Assembly (NCBI GenBank): GCA_008360955.1
Contig: LUCM01001942.1
Span: 33,972 to 97,971, forward strand
Direction: 5' to 3'
DNA from: Fasciolopsis buskii
Taxonomy: Eukaryota; Platyhelminthes; Trematoda; Plagiorchiida; Fasciolidae
Length of the DNA: 64,000 nt
In this document: positions 54,601 to 58,842 of the stretch, one piece after another
Layout of the letters: every line of letters starts with the position of its first letter
Position numbering within the stretch: the first letter of the stretch is position 1
The notes under the pieces: model-generated
Told to the model about the DNA's origin: nothing
The model's database searches: none
Seen by the model: the letters and a program-made list of their open reading frames with translations, nothing else
Made by a program: the position numbers and the translations under genes

Positions 54601-57600
54601 CTAATGCGGCAAACCCCGTATCCGATTATGGCAACATTTAACGCGTGACTTGGGACTTAAGAAAAAGGTTACCAAGACGTACTGCTCCCAAGAAATAGAA
54701 TCCTATGAAGGATGTTCATAGATTTCCTAATTAGAACTTAATCGAATTTCGAATGCACGAAACAACCGGTCACCTGAATCCAACTAGCCGAGTCCAGTAA
54801 TTGACAATCGATTGTACATTTTTGAAAGTATGAGCTGGAACGGCATGGAAACTTGCTTGTCCAGCTGCTATGCAGATGGGGAAAATTGTGAATTTTGAAA
54901 ACTAAAAACTGGCGATATGCAAACAGTATTGTCACTGTCTTGTGAATAAGGGGTTCATTATCAGCAATCGATATGGAAACAAAGTTGATCCAAAACAGTT
55001 AACGCTATGTAAGTCCCCTCCCACGTACTCTGCTTTGTCTCAAATCAAAATTAAAGTCGGAGCTTTCATTGCTCTTCAGTTGTCATCGCTAACTTTTGCG
55101 ATCAGTAGCTATAGATGTGGACACGATTTGGAGTGCGTAAATACAGATCAAGCTTGCCTTTGAAAAACCTGGCAAAAATTCTTCTTGTTTTCGACCTGTC
55201 ATGGATCCAGGTTTTTTCTGCCCATCATCGGCTGGGAATCCGGTTAACTGGCACTTAAATGACTTTATCGATCAATCCACTGATAAGTCCCTCTTTGGTC
55301 TGCCGTTAATGTTCTGCCGTCTGAAACCGCGTTGTCCTGGACTTGACCTCGACTCTGAGCAGGATTGTCTGGCGGGAAGTGGAGATTGCTTATCCGTAAT
55401 GAATGAGCTAGCCAGCCTGAGAAAGTGCAAACAAAAGCGGAATATATTTCAAATCAGTTCTCTGTTATTTGCAAAGTGCATTGTTATTAGATGCGCTCGT
55501 GTTAGCATTGCGCTCCCTAATTTCTTTTCCACTTAACTTCATTATCTGGCTAGGGTGAGTCGTTTTAAAACATTTCGTGATTTTCTTCAGGTGGGTGAAC
55601 GAGGAACAGCACTAACCTGGTACGAGGTATTCGACTGGAGTTAACGGGTACTAACCGTGTCTTCTTTCGAAGCAGTCGGACACTGTTCACTGCTAGTGAG
55701 AACGTAACTTGGACAAAACTAGACCCAGTAATTCAGTTCAGCTCGGAGTGGAGTGGGGTGGGGGCTGGCCAACGTGGTAGCAATGCAGACGTCTGCTATG
55801 TGAAAGGTTGTTCAAGCCCTGGTTGATATGGTGATTAAACACCACTGATGTGCTCTAATGAAAGTGAAACTCGAGACTGGTGCTGTCCGAGTGCAAGTTT
55901 CACCTGAGGACCTGAGGTTTGTGAGTTCGAAGTGGAGTCTGGTGGACAGGCAGTCAAAGCTCAGTCATCGGATATCTTTGAACCGGGGAACGTGGCACGT
56001 CTATTTCCGGGAGAATCCTCCGGTTTTCCTGGGGTTCTGATCCCTGAGAGCTTGGAGTTTAGGTGGCAAACGATGTATCACCAGTCGAGGTGACATCACC
56101 AGTGCATGTGCATATATGTCGTCGAGGTCGAGGAAGTTCAAGATCAAAGCCAATGGCAACCGCATAAATAGAGAACTCAACAACTGCGCATTTACACTGA
56201 CGAGATCAGCTTGACTGGTCATGTAAGTTTACAACCTAAATTCCAAGCTCAGTGATCAGAACCCCATGAAACCAACAGCCTGCGCTACAACCAACACAAA
56301 TTTTCAAATCCACTTAGAATGGTCCGAATTTCACTGGCTCACATGTCCGTTTTATCTACCATAATATCGTTGCATCACTTTCATTGCCATCCCGTTTGAT
56401 GTAATGATAAACCGAATACTAAAGTCAAATTTATAATAATCAATGACTTTGATTTGCTCCTACTGGTTTACTCTACCAGACCATTGTTTTGCGCATCACA
56501 ATTCGTGAAAACAACGAACCGGATGAGTGGGGAACAACCCAATCCGCCCAGTGCGTAAAATCACAATCAATACAAGCATTACTTACTGCACGGAACGAGA
56601 CGGAGTACAATTATTGGCTAGACGGCCTATACATTTTGCGTCTGATTCACGTGAGTATTGATCGTAACAAAGTGTTTTGAAGTCAGACTGATCATGCAGT
56701 TAATCAGCTGAGTGATCGTGAGTTGCGAATATTTGCTGCGAGTTTTGTGCCTAGCAAACTAAGGCGACAGAAACGGAATCCGGACCGGAAATATCAAAGC
56801 TGCTAGCAGTGGAAAACACAAGAAACTAAGGGCAGCTGAATAAAGTGAAAATGCGGCACAATTCCGAAAGTAGATTTTCCAGGTGTTAACGTCCACCGTC
56901 TGACCTGATAACCGAAATGAAAAGTGCATTTAGTGAACAAAGCTTGTGAAATTTGCGAACCGCAATAGGGAAACGGTTGACTGTTTTCATGTGATCTTTC
57001 GGTCTTCCAGAGAAACCAGCGTCGTGTTCAAACGGATCGTGCGGAGCACAAGTAGACAATAATGCACATGATCCAAGCATTTGTTGCCAAAAAATATCAG
57101 AGGTTCGAATCCGGAATCCGCCGGTCACTTTGGTGGTAGATGGATCCACGATACAGCTTGGCTTGTCACCACGTCTGACCTATTCGGAACTTACATGGTT
57201 CCATACCACCCCAAGTTTCAGGGTCGCGGTTTCCGGCCCCCATCCTTCTGTGTAGTGGGTCGTAGCGGCTCATGCATGAAATGTCTCTGGGGGTTTAAAA
57301 CAATTTTAAAAAATAAAATACCTTAAAATTTCATAATATTACAAGAAAAACTACCGTTGTTGACAGCTCTTTCGTTAATCCGCTAGGAATAACCTGCATC
57401 TTGCCGCTTTGGAGCCCTTCTAGGTGGTTTGAATATGGAGTAGTTGACTTCGATTCCCAACAGCCAGAAACCACACTGCCAACAGTCTTTGTTGATCGGA
57501 AACCGACACTGCAATTATAATAGACTTTGGTCTACGACAGTGTAGACAAGATGTGTGCGTGTGTGTAAACACACGATGGTTTTGGGGATTGGAACGGTGC

Positions 57601-58842
57601 AAGGTCAGACGAGCATCAATCGGTGGGCGGGAGAGTTGACGTTTCGTATGACGATAACGATAATGTAATATAACATAAGGATTACACAAACTCCAGTTAT
57701 TAAAACTAACAAAATTTTCAAAAGGACTTGATTGGTGTACTTCGTGTTTAAGCTGCGAAAGTTTTGTCCACATCATTGACGTTATCTCAATTGGTGAGGA
57801 AACTTTTGTCACCTAAATGCCAAATGCTGAGCGATTAAAAGATAACAAAATGTCAAAACTGAGCTCTGATCATCAACATATGTTCCGATTTATTGCCAGC
57901 AGCACGAGGCTAAAACCTATTTGTTTATAAAACATAAAGACAATGTAAAGGTTTCTCTCTCCCCCCCCCTCGTTCAGCGGAATCCGACCATCGTTTTGTG
58001 GCCCCGAAGCTGTTTCTAGCACTCAAGTTTTAAGCTGAAATAAGTTGAAATAAATTTTGACAATGACCGTAATTTTGGCCGGCAAATGAGTGGGCTCGCC
58101 TCAGTCGAACTCATGACGGGCAAGAAGTGACTAAGGCTACCGATCGATTGCGGTAACTGCAATACGACGGAAAGCATAACACAGCAAATAACATTTAGAA
58201 ATACTAATTCAAATAATACAGCTGTTTTTGTATATGGTTTGATTTAGAAGGAGGCAGACTGTTACTTGACGAATTATTTGCTTAACGGTTGCTATCCGCC
58301 TATTATACTGGTTCGCCGATTCTCACAGACACCCACATACAAACACACACGCACAAACCAACAGTCCCACATATCATCATTTCACGTTTAGAAAATCAAT
58401 TGAAATTTGGTAGAAGAAAGTGTCAAAACCCGAGTTCTTCTAGCAATTGGTCTCGGTATCCGTGGGAGTCATTAGACTATCAACAAACTGCCAAATAATT
58501 GATCGGCTAAATTTCTGAACAGATATGAGAGTAATCTCAAGGTTGATTATTGCAAATAGACTCAGCTGTAACTTCAACGAGAAAAAACTTACTATGAGCA
58601 GTCACGTTTTCACACAATGCTAACTTACATTTTACCCATCGTTTAATACTTGAAAGGTCTTCCTCGCTAATTGTACGCTGCCACTTTTGTAGAGTCCAAG
58701 TAAACAGTTTGCAGAAGACATTCAATTTCTCACGGCTATTGACATGGAACTTCGGGTTGCCGGGATGGATTTATCCACAATACCAACGAAATCTCGACCA
58801 ATTCCACCCGATCCTCCGGAATTCGATTTTCCGGAACCGTAA
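1281..58842 (+). CDS. ELMO: ELMO/CED-12 family protein (engulfment and cell motility), spliced gene, 5' end missing
   Basis: Span of the spliced coding region; the exons are listed separately. Family role: scaffold of the ELMO-DOCK complex, which activates Rac at the membrane for phagocytosis and cell migration. Seen: 17 exons with GT-AG borders and compatible phases give about 970 residues in the order of vertebrate ELMO1. These are an RBD piece (1343-1513), armadillo repeats (14505-34684), the ELMO domain (37667-42144), a helical linker (45841-47582), a PH domain (53966-56650) and a PxxP tail ending in TAA (58693-58842). Human ELMO1 has about 730 residues; the excess lies in polar, low-complexity insertions. 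The first coding exon, which should hold the start methionine, was not found and is probably upstream of the window. ELMO1, ELMO2 and ELMO3 cannot be told apart from this sequence. Alignments to human ELMO1 were made by eye from memory. Confidence 0.92.
1343..1430 (+). CDS. ELMO: ELMO exon: Ras-binding (ubiquitin-like) domain, part 1
   Basis: Reads LSDANALDYCFVLFPEEG and then HATYITEE. This aligns with human ELMO1 SLANHEYFALQHAD and FYITEK in the N-terminal domain that binds RhoG and Arl GTPases. There are two possible acceptors: TTTTTAG before 1343 (one base completes a codon) or TTACAG before 1350 (phase 0). The donor is GAAGAA|GTTGGT. The exon ends in phase 0 and is followed by an exceptionally short intron. 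Confidence 0.75.
1431..1465 (+). other. 35-nt micro-intron
   Basis: Starts with GTTGGT and ends with a seven-T tract followed by AAG. Reading through it in frame gives a protein that stops at TAG (1479-1481). Removing it joins ITEE to NRSLLANDVV, which aligns with human ELMO1 ITEKNRNEIKNGT. Introns of roughly 30-40 nt at the 5' ends of genes are known from schistosomes. Confidence 0.75.
1466..1513 (+). CDS. ELMO: ELMO exon: Ras-binding domain, part 2
   Basis: A 48-nt exon reading NRSLLANDVVHLVKNP (16 codons, phase 0 at both ends). It matches human ELMO1 NRNEIKNGTILRLTTSP, the last strand of the ubiquitin-like domain. The acceptor is a T-rich tract plus AAG, and the donor is CCG|GTGAGT. It joins in phase to exon 14505 across a 13-kb intron. 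It is too short for ordinary open-frame searches. Confidence 0.85.
6925..7297 (+). mobile_element. 5'-truncated LINE, 3' end with AT tail
   Basis: Homologous by eye to the 3' part of the LINE at 30.25-30.64 kb. Both encode the end of ORF2 (here DMAQNRSQWCECF near 7048-7086), then share a 3' untranslated region with AAATTCACAAAATGTATA-type sequence and a segment beginning GACACCATGC. Both end in a (TA)n run, here 7279-7298. Only the last 370 bases are present, as expected for 5' truncation during target-primed reverse transcription. Confidence 0.75.
9838..10085 (+). mobile_element. SINE-C copy, tRNA-derived (partial)
   Basis: The head resembles a tRNA gene. An A-box-like TAGTCAATGGATTAAAC (9851-9867) is followed about 40 bases later by a B-box-like GGTTCGAAACCC. 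The tail CCGGCCACTTTGG is shared with the copy at 57.1 kb. Near 10045 lies a diverged TTCCTTGTAGTGAGC segment that matches the 3' half of the copies at 43.8, 57.2 and 59.4 kb. Family name given here only for reference. Confidence 0.6.
10385..10432. repeat. (ATT)n microsatellite
   Basis: Sixteen tandem ATT units without interruption. The poly-Ile, poly-Leu and poly-Asn open frames over it are artefacts of the repeat. Confidence 0.98.
11166..11192. repeat. (TG)n microsatellite
   Basis: A run of TG dinucleotides with a TATGAG interruption at its start and TATG at its end. Confidence 0.9.
12473..12522. repeat. (AT)n microsatellite, about 25 units
   Basis: Uninterrupted alternating A and T. It could extrude as a cruciform. 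No LINE 3' end was recognised directly before it. Confidence 0.97.
14505..14683 (+). CDS. ELMO: ELMO exon: start of armadillo-repeat region
   Basis: Reads LAVNSLQFELRLLEWDDAQ, continues through LRLHKTLTELSALMR and ends FAIEFVKAEGLEVVFQLVEC. The end matches human ELMO1 FAQEFINLDGISLLTQMVES, the start of the conserved ELMO Arm segment. The acceptor is TGCTACAGAG before 14505 (phase 0, required by exon 1466-1513). Acceptors at 14512 and 14519 would break that phase. The donor GA|GTAAGT leaves two bases, completed by the G that opens the next exon. Confidence 0.93.
14684..18135. other. ELMO intron with dead LINE
   Basis: About 3.5 kb. A minus-strand LINE fills roughly 15550-17570. A short imperfect CAT trinucleotide run lies near 15330-15352. 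The other parts show nothing recognisable. Confidence 0.75.
15550..17570 (-). mobile_element. Decayed non-LTR retrotransposon (LINE, RTE/CR1-like), RT and C-terminus
   Basis: Read on the - strand the pieces appear in correct order. First comes a linker with DPDDLPSVLFKLGG (about 17000) and IVPDFKKGTRIDCSSHH (about 16880). The RT palm follows with FFDLKGAFDSDD (about 16680), GVQKGCPISLFLFNF (about 16490) and HVDDVVCLFE (about 16350), where most RTs have YADD. Near 15810 is SWLGHVLRM, then a terminal LEALKDMAVNR (about 15590). The pieces lie in different frames with stops between them, so the copy is inactive. The endonuclease domain is missing (5' truncation). It is probably the same family as the copy at 29-30.6 kb. 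Confidence 0.9.
18136..18394 (+). CDS. ELMO: ELMO exon: armadillo repeats with acidic insertion
   Basis: The first base completes a Glu codon from the previous exon. The start, VWSALMACLAQLSQYGISS, matches human ELMO1 LTAFVELMDHGIVSW. The end, FNELFSWHLVSEKFVAV, matches DTFSVAFIKKIASFV. Between them lie about 35 residues rich in Asp, Glu, Ser and Asn (ADDEISDTSGRTRSP and onward) that are absent from human ELMO and likely disordered. The acceptor is CTCACTCACAG and the donor GTG|GTAGGT, phase 0. Confidence 0.93.
18779..18865. repeat. TA/AT microsatellites around a partial foldback arm
   Basis: Two TA-rich runs (about 18780-18810 and 18842-18863) bracket a 31-base segment at 18811-18841. This segment repeats the outer arm of the adjacent foldback element (AGTAGTATCTGGATGCG). 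It looks like a partial tandem copy of that arm. Confidence 0.85.
18866..19014. mobile_element. Foldback (MITE-like) element with about 53-bp inverted repeats
   Basis: The left arm 18866-18918 and right arm 18962-19014 are near-perfect reverse complements. Both contain TCTGGATGCGTGAACAA and TTGCCCGGGAGCACA; the right arm carries extra T residues inside. The 43-base centre (18919-18961) contains CCGGTTTGGCGGTTATTG, which recurs in diverged form near 21051-21100. TA-rich sequence flanks both sides, which suggests insertion into a TA repeat. No transposase is present. Confidence 0.8.
19036..19176 (+). pseudogene. Degenerate duplicate of ELMO exon 26317-26478
   Basis: About 34 of 47 bases at 19036-19082 match 26350-26396 without gaps. 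The translation SALVPKVGLAQLT parallels FVLFPKVGLEELT. The end HTPDSADSVL followed by donor GTAAGA parallels HNPNDSTEFP followed by GTAACA. The copy has an in-frame TGA at 19132-19134 and is 12 bases longer in its second half. Its 5' third is replaced by TA repeat and the foldback element. It lies in the intron directly before the intact exon, as expected for tandem exon duplication followed by decay. Confidence 0.6.
19187..19245. repeat. (TA)n microsatellite, about 29 units
   Basis: Begins about ten bases after the splice-donor-like GTAAGA of the duplicated exon. Confidence 0.97.
20885..21245. repeat. Pair of diverged direct repeats
   Basis: The segment at 20885-20945 (TGTGAGAATAATACCGTGAT and onward) resembles 21190-21245 (TGTGAGAATCACACGATGAT and onward) over about 50 bases. 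Between them, 21051-21100 resembles the centre of the foldback element at 18.92 kb. This may be a remnant of a larger mobile element whose ends I cannot define. Confidence 0.5.
23190..23405 (+). mobile_element. SINE-A copy 1, tRNA-derived
   Basis: The head CTCGGTAGCGTAGTGGCTAA looks like a tRNA acceptor/A-box region. About 35 bases later a B-box-like GAGTTCGCGCCCC follows. It is close to 33685-33895 over about 210 bases, including the shared start AACGGTTGAGAGCCTG and shared end TTAATGGTGAGTTGATCG. The non-tRNA tail after the B box is also shared. No coding capacity. Confidence 0.8.
25541..25575. repeat. (CA)n microsatellite, imperfect
   Basis: ACACACATACACACACACAC-type run with AT and AA interruptions. 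It produces the His/Thr-rich false frame at 25465-25890. Confidence 0.9.
26317..26478 (+). CDS. ELMO: ELMO exon: armadillo repeats
   Basis: Reads DLASFTIITESLEPFVLFPK and then VGLEELTKTV, 54 codons in phase 0. It follows the previous exon's FVAV as human ELMO1 IDISILQRSLAILESMVLNS follows IASFV. The acceptor is CTTTGTACCAG and the donor CCA|GTAACA. The second half, WSTNGPTTVHNPNDSTEF, is polar and not seen in human ELMO. A decayed duplicate lies at 19036-19176. Confidence 0.88.
26569..26919 (+). CDS. ELMO: ELMO exon: armadillo repeats
   Basis: 117 codons, separated from the previous exon by a 90-nt intron. The first 65 residues (ALYSFTSICSTPNSSVHN and onward) are polar and look lineage-specific. 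The second half, WVTNPLRNELMCSLLGCMYA and LPVYLNSHTLPELKS, aligns with human ELMO1 GSDQEIQTYTIAVINALFLK and MANILAQKQLRS. The acceptor is ATATCAGTGCAG and the donor TCA|GTGAGT, phase 0. A second AG at 26549 would shift the frame. Confidence 0.9.
27030..27137 (+). CDS. ELMO: ELMO exon: armadillo repeat helix (border uncertain)
   Basis: Reads TIRCTPAGRESVVYEKVLET and then KVHPVARVTE. It corresponds to human ELMO1 LRSIILTHVIRAQRAINNE after the preceding LKS. The acceptor is TTTTCCATAG. The donor could be CTG|GTTTGT (27138) or CGG|GTGACA (about 27109); both keep phase 0. Similarity is modest and rests mainly on position and phase. Confidence 0.6.
28003..28183 (-). mobile_element. SINE-B copy, tRNA-derived
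   Basis: Read on the - strand it has GCGTTTGGACGCGAAGG, then B-box-like GGATTCAAATCCCC, then a tail with TTGGCGACCGTCTG, CGATGTTCACTGTTGTTTCA and a short GAAGTAAAAGAT end. These match in order the + strand copy at 61.2 kb. Confidence 0.75.
28985..30645 (+). mobile_element. Decayed LINE (RTE/CR1-like) with 3' UTR and AT tail
   Basis: RT pieces in order: HRGISLLPITS (about 29110), REEQDRFRAGRGCTDQ (about 29195), FLEIRVALGF (about 29305), CPISAFLFNFLMEDV (about 29490) and KYSDDMALLSDY (about 29607). The FLEIRVALGF segment is where motif A normally has an Asp, so a catalytic residue is lost. Beyond the RT lie a KVSSFKYL-type segment, FRWLGHLPI (about 30150) and the ORF2 end DMAQNRLRWRKCC (about 30366). 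The 3' UTR and a TA-rich tail follow (30600-30642). Several stops and frameshifts make it inactive. It shares its 3' end with 6925-7297. Confidence 0.9.
31735..31860 (+). mobile_element. SINE-B copy, tRNA-like head
   Basis: GGCGGTGCTCAAGCGATCAA and GCGGGTTCAAATC parallel the A-box and B-box regions of the copy at 61.2 kb (GGCGGTGGCCGAACGG and GCGGGTTCGAATCC). The end, with AATAAAGGAAATGGAAGAT, resembles the shared SINE-B 3' end. The middle of the tail is missing. Confidence 0.6.
33685..33895 (+). mobile_element. SINE-A copy 2, tRNA-derived
   Basis: Near copy of 23190-23405: the shared head CTCGGTAGCGTAATGGCTAA, a clearer B box AGGTTCACGCCCC and the same non-tRNA tail with GGAGGATGTAATCG. Differences are mostly single bases, which suggests two independent insertions of similar age. 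Confidence 0.8.
34388..34684 (+). CDS. ELMO: ELMO exon: Arm region with Ser/Arg-rich insertion
   Basis: 99 codons, phase 0 at both ends; acceptor CCATACTCGCAG, donor GAA|GTGAGT. The last 30 residues, RILYGLQKLQLVLLAEELRT, match human ELMO1 HQLYVLQVLTFNLLEDRM. The preceding 65 residues (LDSTSDNPRRSTGSKFG and GSSLIGSIRDNSIRGGSN) have no counterpart in human ELMO and look disordered and basic. The true 5' border within the insertion is less certain than the 3' border. Confidence 0.85.
35050..35205 (+). mobile_element. SINE-B copy (diverged head, good 3' end)
   Basis: CGATGGTCAAAAAGACAAGA is a diverged head. The tail TTGGCAGCCTTCT, then TGATGTACTGTGCTG and CTTATTAAAGGAAGTAAGG, matches the 3' half of the 61.2-kb copy in the same order. 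Confidence 0.6.
35235..35425 (-). repeat. Possible tRNA-derived SINE, unassigned family
   Basis: On the - strand, TGGTGATGTAGACTAACC is followed about 25 bases later by GGAGGTTCGAATCCC. This is the spacing and sequence of A and B boxes. The downstream sequence matches none of the three families clearly. Confidence 0.4.
37667..37786 (+). CDS. ELMO: ELMO exon: start of ELMO domain
   Basis: 40 codons in phase 0, starting NTTLSEQIRSLLLQACGG and ending ISLLVKGFESK. It corresponds to human ELMO1 QAQRDIIFELRRIAFDAE and its linker. The acceptor, TGTTTCGACAG, follows a long pyrimidine tract. An earlier AG at 37605 would break the phase with exon 34388. The donor is AAG|GTGAGT. It joins in phase to 41445. 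Confidence 0.82.
37787..41444. other. ELMO intron, no recognisable content
   Basis: About 3.7 kb. Open frames at 39003-39248, 39499-39762 and 40001-40243 (-) were examined and show no convincing family match. No tandem repeat or SINE was recognised. Confidence 0.55.
41445..41814 (+). CDS. ELMO: ELMO exon: ELMO domain
   Basis: Starts NDSFSRLHF after the acceptor TTTTGTGTTCTAG. FSITKPGIIPLMLSYG matches human ELMO1 FTQTPPGMLALDNMLYFA, the domain's most typical segment. FPLLQIVSSLNRLLCKLFHV matches [20 protein letters not shown]. Between them about 60 extra polar residues (PTTPDGSSRHCADDSA and GERRRKSTNNPRIVDP) form an insertion. The donor G|GTAAGT leaves one base, which makes an Asp codon with the next exon. 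The start chosen is about 75 bases upstream of the first ATG. Confidence 0.9.
41957..42144 (+). CDS. ELMO: ELMO exon: end of ELMO domain
   Basis: Reads RVEPSRLTDLQRKQFDLNQF, then FYPILFEARPTGISAFEDIF and LFDIWTQLNACVQDVDD. It matches human ELMO1 DFHPMFFTHDRSFEEFFCIC and LLNKTWKEMRATSEDF. The acceptor is TTTCTCCCAG and the donor GAT|GTAAGT, phase 0. The upstream intron is 142 nt. This is one of the clearest matches in the gene. Confidence 0.95.
43590..43815 (+). mobile_element. SINE-C copy
   Basis: The head GTGTTAAACGTCTGTCATCC and the 3' half CAAGTTTCAGGGTGATGATT, then CGTGTAGTAGGCCCTAGTGG, are shared with the copies at 57.1 and 59.3 kb. Confidence 0.65.
44515..44543. repeat. (TA)n microsatellite
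   Basis: A TA run interrupted once by TG. Confidence 0.9.
45841..46013 (+). CDS. ELMO: ELMO exon: helical linker after the ELMO domain
   Basis: Reads VILVLGEQLTFALKQNPLSV, then DFDQLLRQYNLQSVLVDWKR, ending THPVLR. It aligns with human ELMO1 MQVVKEQVMRALTTKPSSLD and its downstream helices to RPILELK. The acceptor is AATTTTCTCAG and the donor CG|GTAAGA. The two leftover bases are completed by the A that opens exon 47467. A SINE-B copy begins only about 20 bases beyond the donor. Confidence 0.94.
46014..47466. other. ELMO intron
   Basis: Contains a minus-strand SINE-B copy (46033-46205). Several overlapping open frames at 46.5-46.9 kb on both strands show no recognisable product. Confidence 0.65.
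46033..46205 (-). mobile_element. SINE-B copy next to an ELMO splice donor
   Basis: On the - strand it has TTGGGCTTGAACATCG (diverged B box), then CTCGGCAACCATCTGTTGG and GAAAATGATGTACACTGTTA. These match the tail order of the 61.2-kb copy. The 3' end of the SINE abuts the 5' end of this intron. Confidence 0.65.
47467..47582 (+). CDS. ELMO: ELMO exon: linker into the PH domain
   Basis: Reads EMAFLVIRLVHEQVVVPIAL, then KYATRGAVFVLRLRKPLP. It aligns with human ELMO1 ILELIKQQRLNRLVEGTCFRKLNARRR. The acceptor ATTGAAG|A supplies one base to complete the Arg codon from exon 45841. The other nearby AG sites give stops or the wrong phase. The donor C|GTGAGT leaves one base for the next exon. Longer open frames on the - strand cover this exon but have no support. 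Confidence 0.87.
50269..50293. repeat. (TTTTG)n short tandem repeat
   Basis: About five units of a TTTTG pentanucleotide. Confidence 0.9.
50793..51050 (-). mobile_element. Penelope-like element, RT fragment
   Basis: The - strand frame contains YRRTDGVVMGCPVLPNVV (about 50895-50950). This is the Penelope-type RT signature (consensus near YxQxDGVAMGSPLGP), preceded by ELCLMSIFKPNQVL in the expected helix. The frame ends soon after, so only one RT segment survives. This is distinct from the two LINE copies, whose matching motif is GCPIS-LFNF. Confidence 0.7.
53966..54049 (+). CDS. ELMO: ELMO exon: PH domain, part 1
   Basis: Two bases (AT) complete a codon from exon 47467. It then reads IVKYQVYLSADRNSLVLTDQ and KKCTQGL. 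It matches human ELMO1 [20 protein letters not shown], the first strands of the C-terminal PH domain. The acceptor is CTCGTGTTTCAG and the donor T|GTAAGC. The leftover T plus GG makes Trp with the next exon. Confidence 0.9.
54162..54229 (+). CDS. ELMO: ELMO exon: PH domain, part 2
   Basis: 68 nt. It completes the Trp codon and reads PLTCIERVSTGTEERVKKNP and then ER, matching human ELMO1 [20 protein letters not shown]. The acceptor is TTATTTTCAG and the donor CGG|GTAAGT, phase 0. The intron before it is 112 nt. Confidence 0.9.
54230..56479. other. ELMO intron
   Basis: About 2.25 kb. The frame at 55201-55536 is open for 111 codons, but I see no splice-compatible match to ELMO or another family. 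Nothing else was recognised. Confidence 0.55.
56480..56650 (+). CDS. ELMO: ELMO exon: PH domain, part 3
   Basis: 57 codons, phase 0: TIVLRITIRENNEPDEWGTT and onward, then ALLTARNETEYNYWLDGLYI and LRLIH. The end matches human ELMO1 FIAPDKHEYCIWTDGLNALL, the PH C-terminal helix with its conserved Trp. The acceptor is CTCTACCAG and the donor CAC|GTGAGT. Between strands it carries a polar loop longer than in human ELMO1. Confidence 0.94.
56651..58692. other. Last ELMO intron
   Basis: About 2 kb. It contains a SINE-C copy (57080-57290), a C-rich run near 57960 and a short AC run near 58330. The minus-strand frame 57420-57812 is without recognisable content. Confidence 0.6.
57080..57290 (+). mobile_element. 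SINE-C copy
   Basis: The B box GAGGTTCGAATCC is followed by CCGGTCACTTTGGTGGTAGA (shared with 9.9 kb) and CAAGTTTCAGGGTCGCGG. It ends with TCTGTGTAGTGGGTCGTAGC (shared with 43.8 and 59.4 kb). The part before the B box is poorly preserved. Confidence 0.7.
58693..58842 (+). CDS. ELMO: ELMO terminal exon: proline-rich tail and stop
   Basis: 49 codons plus TAA (58840-58842). It starts SPSKQFAEDIQFLTAIDMEL and ends IPTKSRPIPPDPPEFDFPEP. This matches human ELMO1 NDLDTLLSMEIKLRLLDLEN and its PPPIPKEPSNYDF tail. In the family the PxxP tail and adjacent helix bind the SH3 region of DOCK proteins. The acceptor is CTTTTGTAG, phase 0. The nonamer CCGTAATGT occurs twice in tandem over the stop codon. No AATAAA signal was seen close downstream. 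Confidence 0.95.
   Translation, partial: SPSKQFAEDIQFLTAIDMELRVAGMDLSTIPTKSRPIPPDPPEFDFPEP

Noticed and set aside
57420..57812. 130-codon minus-strand frame
   Set aside because: Contains a low-complexity HTHTSC stretch from an AC run; no domain.
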